Assembly (NCBI RefSeq): GCF_009362785.1
Contig: NZ_WHNQ01000001.1
Span: forward strand, 62,001-126,000
Length of the DNA stretch: 64,000 nt
Direction: 5' to 3'
Source of the DNA: Paraburkholderia atlantica
GTDB taxonomy: Bacteria > Pseudomonadota > Gammaproteobacteria > Burkholderiales > Burkholderiaceae
The notes under the pieces were generated by a model. The model ran no database searches. It saw only the letters and a program-made list of their open reading frames with translations, and was not told the origin of the DNA. Positions 10,756 through 18,646 of the stretch are shown piece by piece. Made by a program: the position numbers and the translations under genes. Each line of letters begins with the position of its first letter. Positions within the stretch are counted from its first letter, which is position 1.

Positions 10756-10908
10756 ATGAACGTCACTCTCAGCCTGGGCCCGCTCGTTTCGCTGATCGCC
10801 GGCATCCTGATCCTGATCATGCCGCGCCTGTTGAACTACATCGTCGCGCTTTACCTGATCATCATCGGCATCATCGGGATCTTCGGCGTGGGCTCGTCGC
10901 ATCTGTGA
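10756..10908 (+). CDS. DUF3096 small membrane protein
   Basis: A 50-residue, almost entirely hydrophobic protein: MNVTLSLGPLVSLIAGILIL followed by a second helix, VALYLIIIGIIGIFGVG. Two membrane helices with a short turn (MPRLLNY) match the DUF3096 family. No function is established. A GGAG ribosome site lies seven bases before the ATG, and a longer reading through an upstream GTG lacks this support. The gene stands alone between the divergent lactonase gene and a small unknown gene. Confidence 0.78.
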   Translation: MNVTLSLGPLVSLIAGILILIMPRLLNYIVALYLIIIGIIGIFGVGSSHL

Positions 10909-10923
10909 GCGACAGGCGACGTC

Positions 10924-10951
10924 ATACCGGGCGCGAGTTTGCGCCCGGTAT
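10924..10951. terminator. Perfect 11-bp hairpin after the DUF3096 gene
   Basis: ATACCGGGCGC pairs perfectly with GCGCCCGGTAT around a six-base loop, 15 bases after the stop codon. No T-run follows, so it may be a 3' stability structure or a weak terminator. Confidence 0.45.
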
Positions 10952-11111
10952 CGAGATGGATTTGCGCGAAGGGAAGGTTCGCGCGGTGCCAGCGGCACTC
11001 GCCGCGCCACGCGAACAATCGACGTGACGTGGCGCGACGCAGCACGAAGATGCGGATACGGAATGCGAGGAGACGCAAGCGCCCCGTGCTACGAAAGCTC
11101 CTCGCGACCGC

Positions 11112-11357
11112 TCACCCGTTCGCCAGCTGTTCCAGCCGCAGGCGCCCCTGCAACGACAGCGCGCCGACCGCATAATGATCGGCATTCTGCTGATAGCGCC
11201 GGAAGCAGGCCCGCTCGACCAGGAAGGACGCTGCAGCCAACATGCCATTGCGGCTCAGGCCGAGCCGGCCGTGATCGAGTGGCAGCATGGAGTCGCCGGC
11301 AAGCTGGCTGGCGGCCGAGAGAATCGTGATGCAATCGGATTTCGAAGGGTTCAGCAT
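11112..11357 (-). CDS. Small hypothetical protein
   Basis: An 81-residue protein, MLNPSKSDCITILSAASQLA through LVERACFRRYQQNADHYAVG. I do not recognise the family. It has no signal peptide or membrane segment and looks like a small helical cytosolic protein. A GAGGA sequence sits about nine bases before the chosen ATG. Reading the frame 23 codons further upstream gives residues of unlikely composition. Gaps to the neighbours are about 200-250 bases on each side, so it is probably monocistronic. Coding is inferred from composition and the ribosome site. Confidence 0.55.
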   Translation of the reverse strand: MLNPSKSDCITILSAASQLAGDSMLPLDHGRLGLSRNGMLAAASFLVERACFRRYQQNADHYAVGALSLQGRLRLEQLANG

Positions 11358-11602
11358 GGCTTTCGTCCTCGGAAACGGCGTCTGCATGCGCCATGAGCAA
11401 GGCCGATTCGCAGTCCGGCAGGTCACCGGACATCGGCATGAACTTTGATTTTATGCATGGATTTGACAATTTTCCAACCCGCGTTTTGCCGCACTATGCG
11501 GTGAACCAAACACTGCCGATCGTGGTCCGGTAATTAACACCCACTCGAAGCGCGGCTGCTGTCGCCGTCCGTAATAACGACTCGTTTTTCGACACGCTTT
11601 CC

Positions 11603-13492
11603 ATGCCTTCACACCTCGAAGACTACGCACTCATCGGCGACGGCCATACCGCTGCACTCATCTCCCGCGAGGGTTCCGTCGACTGGCTCTGCTGGCCGCG
11701 CTTCGACTCGGGCGCCTGCTTCGCCGCGCTGCTCGGTACGCCCGACAACGGCCGCTGGCAGATCGCCCCCGCCACCCAGGGCGAACACGGCGCACCGACC
11801 ATCACGCGGCGCTATCGGGGCGAAACGCTGATCCTCGAAACCGACTTCGAAACACCCGACGGCGCCGTCACGCTGATCGATTTCATGCCGCCCGGCAACG
11901 GCTGGTCGGAACTGATCCGCATCGTCGTCGGCAAGCGCGGCACCGTGCGCATGAAGATGGAACTCGTGCTGCGCTTCGACTACGGCTTCTCGATCCCATG
12001 GGTCGACAAGCTCAAGCATGACAGCGGCATCAAGGCGATCGTCGGCCCCGACAACGCAGTGCTGCGCACGCCGGTCGAACTGCACGGAGAAGATATGAAG
12101 ACCGTCGCGGAATTCACGGTGACCGAGGGCGAGCGGGTGCCGTTCTCGCTCGCCTACGCGGCGTCGCATCTGCGCATTCCGCCCGCGCGCGACCCGCACA
12201 CGTCGCTCGCGCGCACCGAGAACCACTGGCTCGAATGGGCGGCGCGCGGCACCGTCGAAGGACGCTGGGCCGAGCCGATCCGCCGTTCGCTGATCACGCT
12301 GCGCGCGCTCGCCTACGAGCCGACCGGCGGCATCGTCGCGGCGCCGACCACGTCGCTGCCGGAGAAGCTCGGCGGCACGCGCAACTGGGACTATCGCTAC
12401 TGCTGGCTGCGCGACGCGACCATCACGCTGCTCGCGATGATGCGCGGCGGCTACTACGACGAAGCGCGCGCCTGGCGCAGCTGGCTCGGCCGCGTGATGG
12501 CGGGTGCGCCGGACCAGTTGCAGATCATGTACGGCATCGGCGGCGAGCGACGCCTGCCCGAATCCGAAATCGACTGGCTGCCCGGCTATGAGGGCGCGAA
12601 ACCGGTACGCATCGGCAACAACGCGGTCGGGCAGCTTCAGCTCGACGTCTACGGCGAAGTGATGAACGCGCTGCATCTCGCCCGCGTGGGCGGCCTGCAG
12701 GCGGACGTCACCGCGTGGAGCGTGCAGCGCGCGATGCTCGAGCATCTGACCAAGATCTGGCGCGAACCCGACGAAGGCATCTGGGAGACCCGCGGTGGCC
12801 GCGAGCATTTCACGTTTTCGAAGGTGATGGCGTGGGTCGCGTTCGACCGCGCGATCCGCTCGGCGGAAATGTTCAAGCTCGACGGCCCGCTCGACCAATG
12901 GCGCGCGACGCGCGACACGATCCACGCCGAGGTCTGCGAGAAGGCGTGGAATCCGAAGCTGAACGCGTTCTCCCAGTACTACGGCAGCGACCAGCTCGAC
13001 GCGAGCGTGCTGCTGATGCCGCTGGTCGCCTTCCTGCCGCCGCAGGACCCACGCATCAAGGGTACCGTCGAGGCAATCGAGCGGGATCTGATGCACGGCG
13101 GCTTCGTGCTGCGCTACCGCACCAACGAATACGATGATGGCTTGCCGCCCGGAGAGGGCACCTTTCTTGCGTGTTCGTTCTGGATGGTGGATAACCTCGC
13201 GCTGCAGGGGCGCGTGCCGGAAGCGATCGAAATGTACGAGCGGCTGCTCGCGCTGTGCAACGACGTCGGCCTGCTGTCCGAGGAGTACGATCCAGCCGAA
13301 AAACGTCTGGTCGGCAATTTTCCGCAGGCGTTCTCGCACGTGGCGCTCGTGCACACCGGCCTGAACCTGATGAAGCACGAGCAGGAGATGGCGCAGGCGA
13401 CCGGCCATCCGGCGCATAACGGCATGCGCTCGATGGAGCTTGAGGGTCAGGCAAGCCCTGATAGCGGCGGAGCAGCATCGCCACTAGCATGA
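11603..13492 (+). CDS. Glycoside hydrolase family 15 protein (glucoamylase/trehalase-like)
   Basis: A 629-residue protein. Residues 1 to about 210 form the trehalase-like N-terminal beta-sandwich (LEDYALIGDGHTAALISREG). The rest is the six-hairpin (alpha/alpha) barrel, with the hallmark NWDYRYCWLRDA near residue 262. There is no signal peptide, so it acts inside the cell on an alpha-glucoside such as trehalose, maltodextrin or glycogen ends. In many bacteria this type sits near trehalose genes, and an otsA-like gene lies at the far right edge of this window, though 50 kb away. The substrate is not settled by sequence. The C-terminal 30 residues are low complexity and poorly conserved in style. 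Confidence 0.85.
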   Translation: MPSHLEDYALIGDGHTAALISREGSVDWLCWPRFDSGACFAALLGTPDNGRWQIAPATQGEHGAPTITRRYRGETLILETDFETPDGAVTLIDFMPPGNGWSELIRIVVGKRGTVRMKMELVLRFDYGFSIPWVDKLKHDSGIKAIVGPDNAVLRTPVELHGEDMKTVAEFTVTEGERVPFSLAYAASHLRIPPARDPHTSLARTENHWLEWAARGTVEGRWAEPIRRSLITLRALAYEPTGGIVAAPTTSLPEKLGGTRNWDYRYCWLRDATITLLAMMRGGYYDEARAWRSWLGRVMAGAPDQLQIMYGIGGERRLPESEIDWLPGYEGAKPVRIGNNAVGQLQLDVYGEVMNALHLARVGGLQADVTAWSVQRAMLEHLTKIWREPDEGIWETRGGREHFTFSKVMAWVAFDRAIRSAEMFKLDGPLDQWRATRDTIHAEVCEKAWNPKLNAFSQYYGSDQLDASVLLMPLVAFLPPQDPRIKGTVEAIERDLMHGGFVLRYRTNEYDDGLPPGEGTFLACSFWMVDNLALQGRVPEAIEMYERLLALCNDVGLLSEEYDPAEKRLVGNFPQAFSHVALVHTGLNLMKHEQEMAQATGHPAHNGMRSMELEGQASPDSGGAASPLA

Positions 13493-13526
13493 CGCCGTGA
13501 CAGTTTGCGTACACTGAATGCGAAAA

Positions 13527-13542
13527 TTGTTGCATTGCACAA
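13527..13542 (+). promoter_or_regulatory. Operator-like TGC-N3-GCA element (candidate PhaR site)
   Basis: TTGTTGCATTGCACAA contains TGC-ATT-GCA with partly symmetric TTG/CAA ends. PhaR regulators of polyhydroxyalkanoate genes are known to bind TGC-N3/4-GCA type sites. It overlaps the -35 box of the phaZ promoter, where a repressor would act. Binding is inferred. Confidence 0.45.
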
Positions 13543-13563
13543 GATTGCTTTGTTCGATATTAT
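13535..13563 (+). promoter_or_regulatory. Sigma-70-type promoter of phaZ
   Basis: A -35 box TTGCAC (13535-13540) and a -10 box TATTAT (13558-13563) are 17 bases apart. The start would be near 13570, giving a leader of about 100 bases. It is one of the best promoter matches in the window. Confidence 0.6.
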
Positions 13564-13671
13564 CGATCCGACTGTCGGCCGACAACAATGTGCCCACAAC
13601 CACAATGGCCCGCCGCAACGCTTCACGCGTGTTTGCGAAGCCCAATGCGAACCGCTTAAAACGGAGCAAAC

Positions 13672-14949
13672 ATGCTCTATCAACTGCACGAATTCAGCCG
13701 GGCGATGTTGAGCCCCCTTACCGCCTGGGCCCAGGCCGCATCGAAATCATTTGCGAATCCGGCCAGTCCGTTAGCCTATGTGCCGGGCGCCACGCGCCTG
13801 TCCGCCGGCTACGAACTGCTTTACCGGCTCGGCAAGGATTACGAAAAACCCGAGTTCAACATTCATCAGATTGTTAAGGACGGACATAACATTCCGATCG
13901 TCGAGCAGACGATCATCGAGAAGCCATTCTGCCGTCTGATGCGCTTCAAGCGTTTCGCGGACGACAGCGAAGCTGTCAGCCAACTGAAAGACGAGCCGGT
14001 CGTGCTGGTTTGCGCACCGTTGTCAGGACACCACGCCACGCTGCTGCGCGACACCGTGCGCACGTTGCTGCAAGACCACAAGGTCTACATCACCGACTGG
14101 ATCGACGCGCGCATGGTGCCGCTCGAGGCCGGCTGGTTTGGTCTGAACGATTACATCGCGTATATCCAGGAATTCATTCGCCATATCGGGGCGAAGAATC
14201 TGCACGTGATTTCGGTGTGCCAGCCGACCGTGCCGGTGCTCGCCGCCATTTCGCTGATGGCGAGCCGCGGCGAGGACACGCCGCGCACAATGACGATGAT
14301 GGGCGGCCCGATCGACGCTCGAAAGAGCCCGACCGCAGTCAATTCGCTTGCCACGCAGCACTCGTACGAGTGGTTCGAGAACAACGTGATCTTCACCGTG
14401 CCGCCGAACTATCCGGGCACGGGCCGCAAGGTCTATCCCGGCTTCCTGCAGCACACTGGCTTCGTCGCGATGAATCCGGAGCGTCATGCGGCATCGCACT
14501 GGGATTTCTACCAGAGCCTGCTGCGCGGCGACGAAGACGACGCCGAAGCGCACCGCCGCTTCTACGACGAGTACAACGCGGTGCTCGACATGGATGCCGA
14601 CTATTACCTCGACACGATCCGCGTCGTGTTCCAGGAATTCCGTCTCGCCGAGGGCACGTGGGTAGTCAACGGCGAGCGGGTGCGGCCGCAGGACATCACG
14701 ACGACCGCGCTGTTTACGATTGAAGGCGAACTCGACGACATTTCAGGCGACGGCCAGACCTACGCGGCGCACGACCTGTGCAGCGGCATCGCGGAGAAGA
14801 ACAAGCGCCACTTCACTGCGGAAAAATGCGGCCACTACGGCATTTTCTCGGGCCGCCGCTGGCGCACGATCATTTATCCGCAATTGCGCGACTTCATCCT
14901 CGAGCACAACAAGACAGCAAAACCGGCGAAAGAAAAAGTCGAAGCCTGA
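13672..14949 (+). CDS. phaZ: Intracellular poly(3-hydroxybutyrate) depolymerase
   Basis: A 425-residue alpha/beta hydrolase of the intracellular PHB depolymerase family (Ralstonia PhaZ1 type). It degrades storage granules to release hydroxybutyrate units. The N-terminus MLYQLHEFSRAMLSPLTAWA is typical. The nucleophile is Cys183 in ISVCQPTVPV, in place of the usual serine and at the same number as in the Ralstonia enzyme. Conserved downstream stretches are MTMMGGPIDAR, the acidic EGELDDISGDGQT and the His-containing EKCGHYGIFSGRRW. There is no signal peptide, as expected for a granule enzyme. GGAG stands seven bases before the ATG. A readable promoter with an operator-like site lies upstream and an intrinsic terminator follows. 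Confidence 0.94.
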   Translation: MLYQLHEFSRAMLSPLTAWAQAASKSFANPASPLAYVPGATRLSAGYELLYRLGKDYEKPEFNIHQIVKDGHNIPIVEQTIIEKPFCRLMRFKRFADDSEAVSQLKDEPVVLVCAPLSGHHATLLRDTVRTLLQDHKVYITDWIDARMVPLEAGWFGLNDYIAYIQEFIRHIGAKNLHVISVCQPTVPVLAAISLMASRGEDTPRTMTMMGGPIDARKSPTAVNSLATQHSYEWFENNVIFTVPPNYPGTGRKVYPGFLQHTGFVAMNPERHAASHWDFYQSLLRGDEDDAEAHRRFYDEYNAVLDMDADYYLDTIRVVFQEFRLAEGTWVVNGERVRPQDITTTALFTIEGELDDISGDGQTYAAHDLCSGIAEKNKRHFTAEKCGHYGIFSGRRWRTIIYPQLRDFILEHNKTAKPAKEKVEA

Positions 14950-14973
14950 GCATTAAACTTGCGACTGGATATA

Positions 14974-15012
14974 AAAAGCCAACGGCCTCCTTCGAGGCCG
15001 TTGGCTTTTTTA
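14974..15012. terminator. Intrinsic terminator after phaZ
   Basis: AAAAGCCAACGGCCTC pairs with GAGGCCGTTGGCTTTT around a four-base loop, followed by more T. The A-run on the 5' side makes it useful also for the convergent TetR gene. Confidence 0.92.
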
Positions 15013-15072
15013 TCGCGCTTCATTCGTGATACTGATGTTTGGCCGCGGCAATCATCACCGCGGCACTCCCCG

Positions 15073-15705
15073 TTACTTTCTCAACAGATACGCGAGCAGC
15101 AGTTCGGTATTCATCTGAATCACCTCGCTGCGTTCGGCGGCGCTGCTGAAATCGCGGCCGAGCGTCGCTTCGAGCGTGAAGCGGTTCGAGACGATGTAGT
15201 AGCCCATGCCCGAAAGCGTCACGTAAAAACGCAGTGGGTCGATGTTGGTGCGAAACAGTCCCGCGCGTTGCCCGCGTTCGAGGATGCCGCCAAGCGTGGC
15301 GACGATCGGCGAGATCATTTCGCGTATGCGCGTCGATTTCTGCATATAGCGTGCTTCATGCAGATTCTCGTTGTTGATGAGTCTCAATAACTCAGGATGA
15401 TCGCGGTAGTAGTCCCACACGAAATGTGCGAGACGCGTAACCGCCTCGACGGGCGCGATTCCGTTGAGTTCGAGCGTGCGTTCCGCTTCATTGAGTGCGC
15501 TGAACGCGTGCTCGAGTACCGCGGTGAATAGCTGCTCCTTGCTACCGAAGTAGTAATAGAGCATTCGTTCATTGGTTTCGGCGCGGCGAGCGATCTGATC
15601 GACTCGTGCGCCGAACAGTCCTCCATTTGCAAACTCTTCCGCCGCCGCAAGCAAAATGCGGCGCCTCGTGCCTTCAGGATCTCTTTTGATTTTCGGCTGA
15701 TTCAT
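15073..15705 (-). CDS. TetR/AcrR-family transcriptional regulator
   Basis: A 210-residue protein. Residues 12-58 form the TetR DNA-binding domain (RILLAAAEEFANGGLFGARVD and IARRAETNERMLYYYFGSKE). The rest is a helical ligand domain resembling the TetR_C group found with RutR-like regulators. It presumably represses a target until a small molecule binds. Neither neighbour is an obvious target: rsxB is divergent 240 bases away and phaZ is convergent. The start MNQPKIKRDPEGTRRR is chosen because the upstream extension is Arg-rich and unlike the family. The ribosome site is weak. Confidence 0.85.
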   Translation of the reverse strand: MNQPKIKRDPEGTRRRILLAAAEEFANGGLFGARVDQIARRAETNERMLYYYFGSKEQLFTAVLEHAFSALNEAERTLELNGIAPVEAVTRLAHFVWDYYRDHPELLRLINNENLHEARYMQKSTRIREMISPIVATLGGILERGQRAGLFRTNIDPLRFYVTLSGMGYYIVSNRFTLEATLGRDFSSAAERSEVIQMNTELLLAYLLRK

Positions 15706-15946
15706 GGTGGCATCGTCTTCGTGAGCCGCGTTATCCGGATCGCGCCGCCGGCCTCTCCTCGAGCCTTTTTGTTGGCGGCGTTTAGCGGGCGCGTCGTGGT
15801 TGGGAAACACACCCTTTTCTGCGGTCTTTCGAATGAAGCGCTTCGATTATGGCACATGGATTGCGAATGGCAATCCGGGAAATCGGCGATAATGTGCTAT
15901 TTAGTTCAGGTCGTGCGATCGCACGGCAAACCCCCGCGCCGTAACC

Positions 15947-16852
15947 GTGACAGACGTCAAAACACTCGCGGATCGCATCGAAGATCTGCTGCCCCAAACG
16001 CAATGCACGAAGTGCGGTTATCCCGCATGCCGTCCGTATGCCGAAGCCGTCGCCAGTGGCGAGGCGAACTATAACCAGTGCCCGCCCGGCGGTGCCGAGG
16101 GCATCGCGCGCCTCGCCGCGCTACTCGGCAAACCGGTGATTCCGCTCAATTCCGCCAATGGCGTCGAACGTCCGCGCCCCTTGGCGGTTATCGACGAACA
16201 GGTGTGCATCGGCTGCACGCTGTGCATGCAGGCGTGTCCGGTCGACGCGATAGTTGGCGCACCGAAACAGATGCACACCGTGATCGCCGAACTCTGTACC
16301 GGCTGCGACCTGTGCGTGCCGCCCTGCCCGGTCGACTGCATCGCGATGCTGCCCGTGACCGGCGAGGCCACCGGCTGGGATGCATGGAGCCAGAGCGAGG
16401 CAGACGCGGCGCGAGCGCGTCACAACCGCCACGACAGCCGTCTCGCGCGCGAGCGCGACGCCGCCGAAGCGCGTGCTGCGGCGCGGCGAGCCGCGAGTAC
16501 GAGCGGGCCGGTGGCGGCTGCGTCCGGCACGGTTGGCGCAAGCGGCGCGACAGCGCCGTCCGAGGCCCCCGCCGCCGCGATCGCGGACGACGCCGAAGCA
16601 AAGAAACGCGCGATCATCCAGGCCGCGCTCGAACGCGCGCGCAAGAAGAAGGAAGAACTGGCCGCGAAAGGCCAGGGACCGCTGAACACCGAGAACGTCA
16701 GCGCCGACGTGCAGGCGCAGATCGACGCCGCCGAAGCGCGCCGCCGCCGTCTTGGTCTTGCCAGCGGCGAAGACTCACGCGGCTCGCAGCCGTCGTCCAA
16801 CGAGTCCGGCGAGTCGGAGCCGCCGTCGAACTTGCCGCCGACCGCGCGTTGA
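15947..16852 (+). CDS. rsxB: RsxB/RnfB-like ferredoxin, soluble orphan form
   Basis: A 301-residue iron-sulfur protein starting at GTG. Residues 1-50 carry the RnfB-specific cluster motif (Cys20, 23, 28, 45). Two ferredoxin-type [4Fe-4S] motifs follow at Cys87/90/93/97 and Cys117/120/123/127. From about residue 150 the protein is an Ala/Arg/Glu-rich tail of roughly 150 residues. E. coli RsxB begins with a membrane helix. Here the protein starts directly at the cluster domain, and a TAG 15 codons upstream excludes a helix. None of the other rsx/rnf subunits is nearby. The next gene is nth, the same neighbour as in E. coli. It is probably an electron carrier with a changed role. Confidence 0.85.
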   Translation: MTDVKTLADRIEDLLPQTQCTKCGYPACRPYAEAVASGEANYNQCPPGGAEGIARLAALLGKPVIPLNSANGVERPRPLAVIDEQVCIGCTLCMQACPVDAIVGAPKQMHTVIAELCTGCDLCVPPCPVDCIAMLPVTGEATGWDAWSQSEADAARARHNRHDSRLARERDAAEARAAARRAASTSGPVAAASGTVGASGATAPSEAPAAAIADDAEAKKRAIIQAALERARKKKEELAAKGQGPLNTENVSADVQAQIDAAEARRRRLGLASGEDSRGSQPSSNESGESEPPSNLPPTAR

Positions 16853-16895
16853 CCACCCTCGCGCACCCTTCCCCACCCACACGGACCCGCTCCGC

Positions 16896-17540
16896 ATGAA
16901 CGCGAACAAACGCCGCGCGATCTACGAAACGCTCCAGAGCCTGAATCCGCATCCCACCACCGAGCTCGAGTACACGACGCCGTTCGAACTGCTGATCGCG
17001 GTGCTGCTGTCGGCGCAAGCGACCGACGTGTCGGTCAACAAGGCGATGCGCCGGATGTTCCCGGTCGCGAACACACCGCAAAAGGTGTTCGATCTGGGCG
17101 AGGAAGGTGTCGCGAGCTATATCAAGACGATCGGCCTGTATCGCACGAAGGCGAAGAACGTGATCGCGACCTGTCGCATTCTGCTCGACCGGTACGGCGG
17201 CGAAGTGCCCGAGGATCGCGAGGCGCTCGAAGGGCTGCCGGGTGTCGGCCGCAAAACGGCCAACGTGATCCTGAACACCGCGTTCGGCCATTCGACCATC
17301 GCGGTCGACACGCACATCTTCCGCGTCGCCAACCGCACCGGCCTCGCGCCCGGCAAGGACGTGCGCGCGGTCGAAGCAGCGCTCGAAAAATTCACGCCCG
17401 CCGAATTCAAGAAGGACGCGCACCACTGGCTGATCCTGCATGGACGCTACGTGTGCAAGGCGCGCCGCCCGGAATGTTGGCATTGCGTGATCGAGCCGCT
17501 GTGCGAGTTCCGGCCGAAGACCCCGCCGCCCGATCTGTAA
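16896..17540 (+). CDS. nth: Endonuclease III, DNA glycosylase/AP lyase
   Basis: A 214-residue base-excision repair enzyme removing oxidised pyrimidines and cutting abasic sites. The helix-hairpin-helix LPGVGRKTANVIL holds catalytic Lys120. Asp138 lies in VDTHIFRVANR. The [4Fe-4S] cluster is ligated by Cys187, 194, 197 and 203 (C-X6-C-X2-C-X5-C). All match the E. coli numbering. The ATG at 16896 is the family start, and the open frame upstream overlaps rsxB in another frame. It lies 43 bases after rsxB, so the two are very likely cotranscribed. Confidence 0.96.
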   Translation: MNANKRRAIYETLQSLNPHPTTELEYTTPFELLIAVLLSAQATDVSVNKAMRRMFPVANTPQKVFDLGEEGVASYIKTIGLYRTKAKNVIATCRILLDRYGGEVPEDREALEGLPGVGRKTANVILNTAFGHSTIAVDTHIFRVANRTGLAPGKDVRAVEAALEKFTPAEFKKDAHHWLILHGRYVCKARRPECWHCVIEPLCEFRPKTPPPDL

Positions 17541-17684
17541 GGGCGGCCCAGCCCGAAACTCCGGACCGCGCAGCGCGCCTGCAGCCCGAACGGCCGCCGC
17601 GTAAAATGATGCTTTACACGCAGTGCGTACACACGCTGTCGCGCGCCGCGCACGCCCCACTCCCACGCACCCACCGGTTCCACG

Positions 17685-18119
17685 ATGTTCAATCCCAGCC
17701 GCGACGAAGTTCGCCTCTTTTTCACCGACACCTGGCGCAAACAGCGCCAAGGCGAGATTCTGACGCCGCTCGAGGCGATCGCCGCCGACTGGATCGTCGA
17801 GCATCCGGAATATCACGCCGACCTCGCCGACGCCCCCGCCGCCCAGGCGCAGGACTATTCGCCGGAGCGCGGCCAGACCAATCCGTTCCTGCACCTGTCG
17901 ATGCATCTGGCGATCTCCGAACAGCTGTCGATCGATCAGCCGCCGGGTATTCGCGCCGCGCACGAACGGCTCGCCGCGCGCCTCGGCTCGACGCACGAGG
18001 CGCAGCACGCGATCATGGACTGCCTCGGCGAAACCATCTGGGAAGCGCAGCGCACCGGCACGCCGCCGGACACGGACGCATATCTGCAGCGTATCGAACG
18101 GCGCGCGACGCGCGACTGA
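17685..18119 (+). CDS. DUF1841 family protein
   Basis: A 144-residue cytosolic protein beginning MFNPSRDEVRLFFTDTWRKQ, the hallmark of DUF1841. It includes the conserved GQTNPFLHLSMHLAISEQ and the C-terminal HEAQHAIMDCLGETIWEAQR. It is rich in His and acidic residues, including an HEAQH stretch, but no enzymatic role is established. It follows nth by about 145 bases on the same strand, an arrangement compatible with a repair-related operon. A strong bidirectional terminator follows. Confidence 0.85.
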   Translation: MFNPSRDEVRLFFTDTWRKQRQGEILTPLEAIAADWIVEHPEYHADLADAPAAQAQDYSPERGQTNPFLHLSMHLAISEQLSIDQPPGIRAAHERLAARLGSTHEAQHAIMDCLGETIWEAQRTGTPPDTDAYLQRIERRATRD

Positions 18120-18149
18120 AGCGACTGGAAAACCCGGCGCGACGCCCCG

Positions 18150-18187
18150 AAAGCAAAACACCCCGCCGAGGCGGGGTGTTTTGCTTT
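18150..18187. terminator. Strong bidirectional intrinsic terminator after the DUF1841 gene
   Basis: AAGCAAAACACCCCGCC pairs with the complementary GCGGGGTGTTTTGCTT around a tight loop, with A- and T-rich flanks. It separates the DUF1841 gene from the convergent cytochrome genes. Confidence 0.93.
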
Positions 18188-18219
18188 TGAAGCCGCGGCG
18201 CGAAACCCGCGCCCTACGC

Positions 18220-18600
18220 TTACTTCTTCTGCACGAGGTCGCCTTCCAGCGATTCGACGTAAGCAGCGATGTCCTTCATGTCGCCTAGCGACAGGCTCTG
18301 CACCTGTGCCTGCATGATCGCGTTGTTGCGGCCGAGGTGCGGATTGCCGGTGCCCATCTGGTACTGACGCAGCGCCCAGAACACGTAGTCGGAGTGCTGA
18401 CCGGCCAGCTTCGGATACTCCGGGCTCACCGGCTTGTTCAGGCCGGGACCGTGGCAGGCCGCGCAGTTATGACTGTCGGCGAGCACCTTGCCGTTGCCCG
18501 CGTCAGCCGCGTGAGCGACGTTCGCCACGGCCAGACCGATTACCGCCGCCGCGCCGACCGTCTTGAATACCGTGTGGAGTGCCTGTTGGGGCTTGATCAT
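18220..18600 (-). CDS. Periplasmic class I c-type cytochrome
   Basis: A 126-residue protein with a signal peptide ending near VAHA (about residue 31), then one haem-binding motif CAACH (Cys46, Cys49, His50). The distal Met is probably Met96 in NNAIMQAQ. A C-terminal helix reads DMKDIAAYVESL. It resembles one half of a cytochrome c4 or a cytochrome c553-type carrier, moving electrons in the periplasm. It follows a second small cytochrome gene by 46 bases on the same strand, and the two share the pattern around the haem and the IA(A/D)Y helix, which suggests a duplicated pair. No oxidase gene is adjacent. Confidence 0.85.
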   Translation of the reverse strand: MIKPQQALHTVFKTVGAAAVIGLAVANVAHAADAGNGKVLADSHNCAACHGPGLNKPVSPEYPKLAGQHSDYVFWALRQYQMGTGNPHLGRNNAIMQAQVQSLSLGDMKDIAAYVESLEGDLVQKK

Positions 18601-18646
18601 GAAATCTCCTATCCCGCGAATTGGATGTACTGGTGACCGACGCCGA

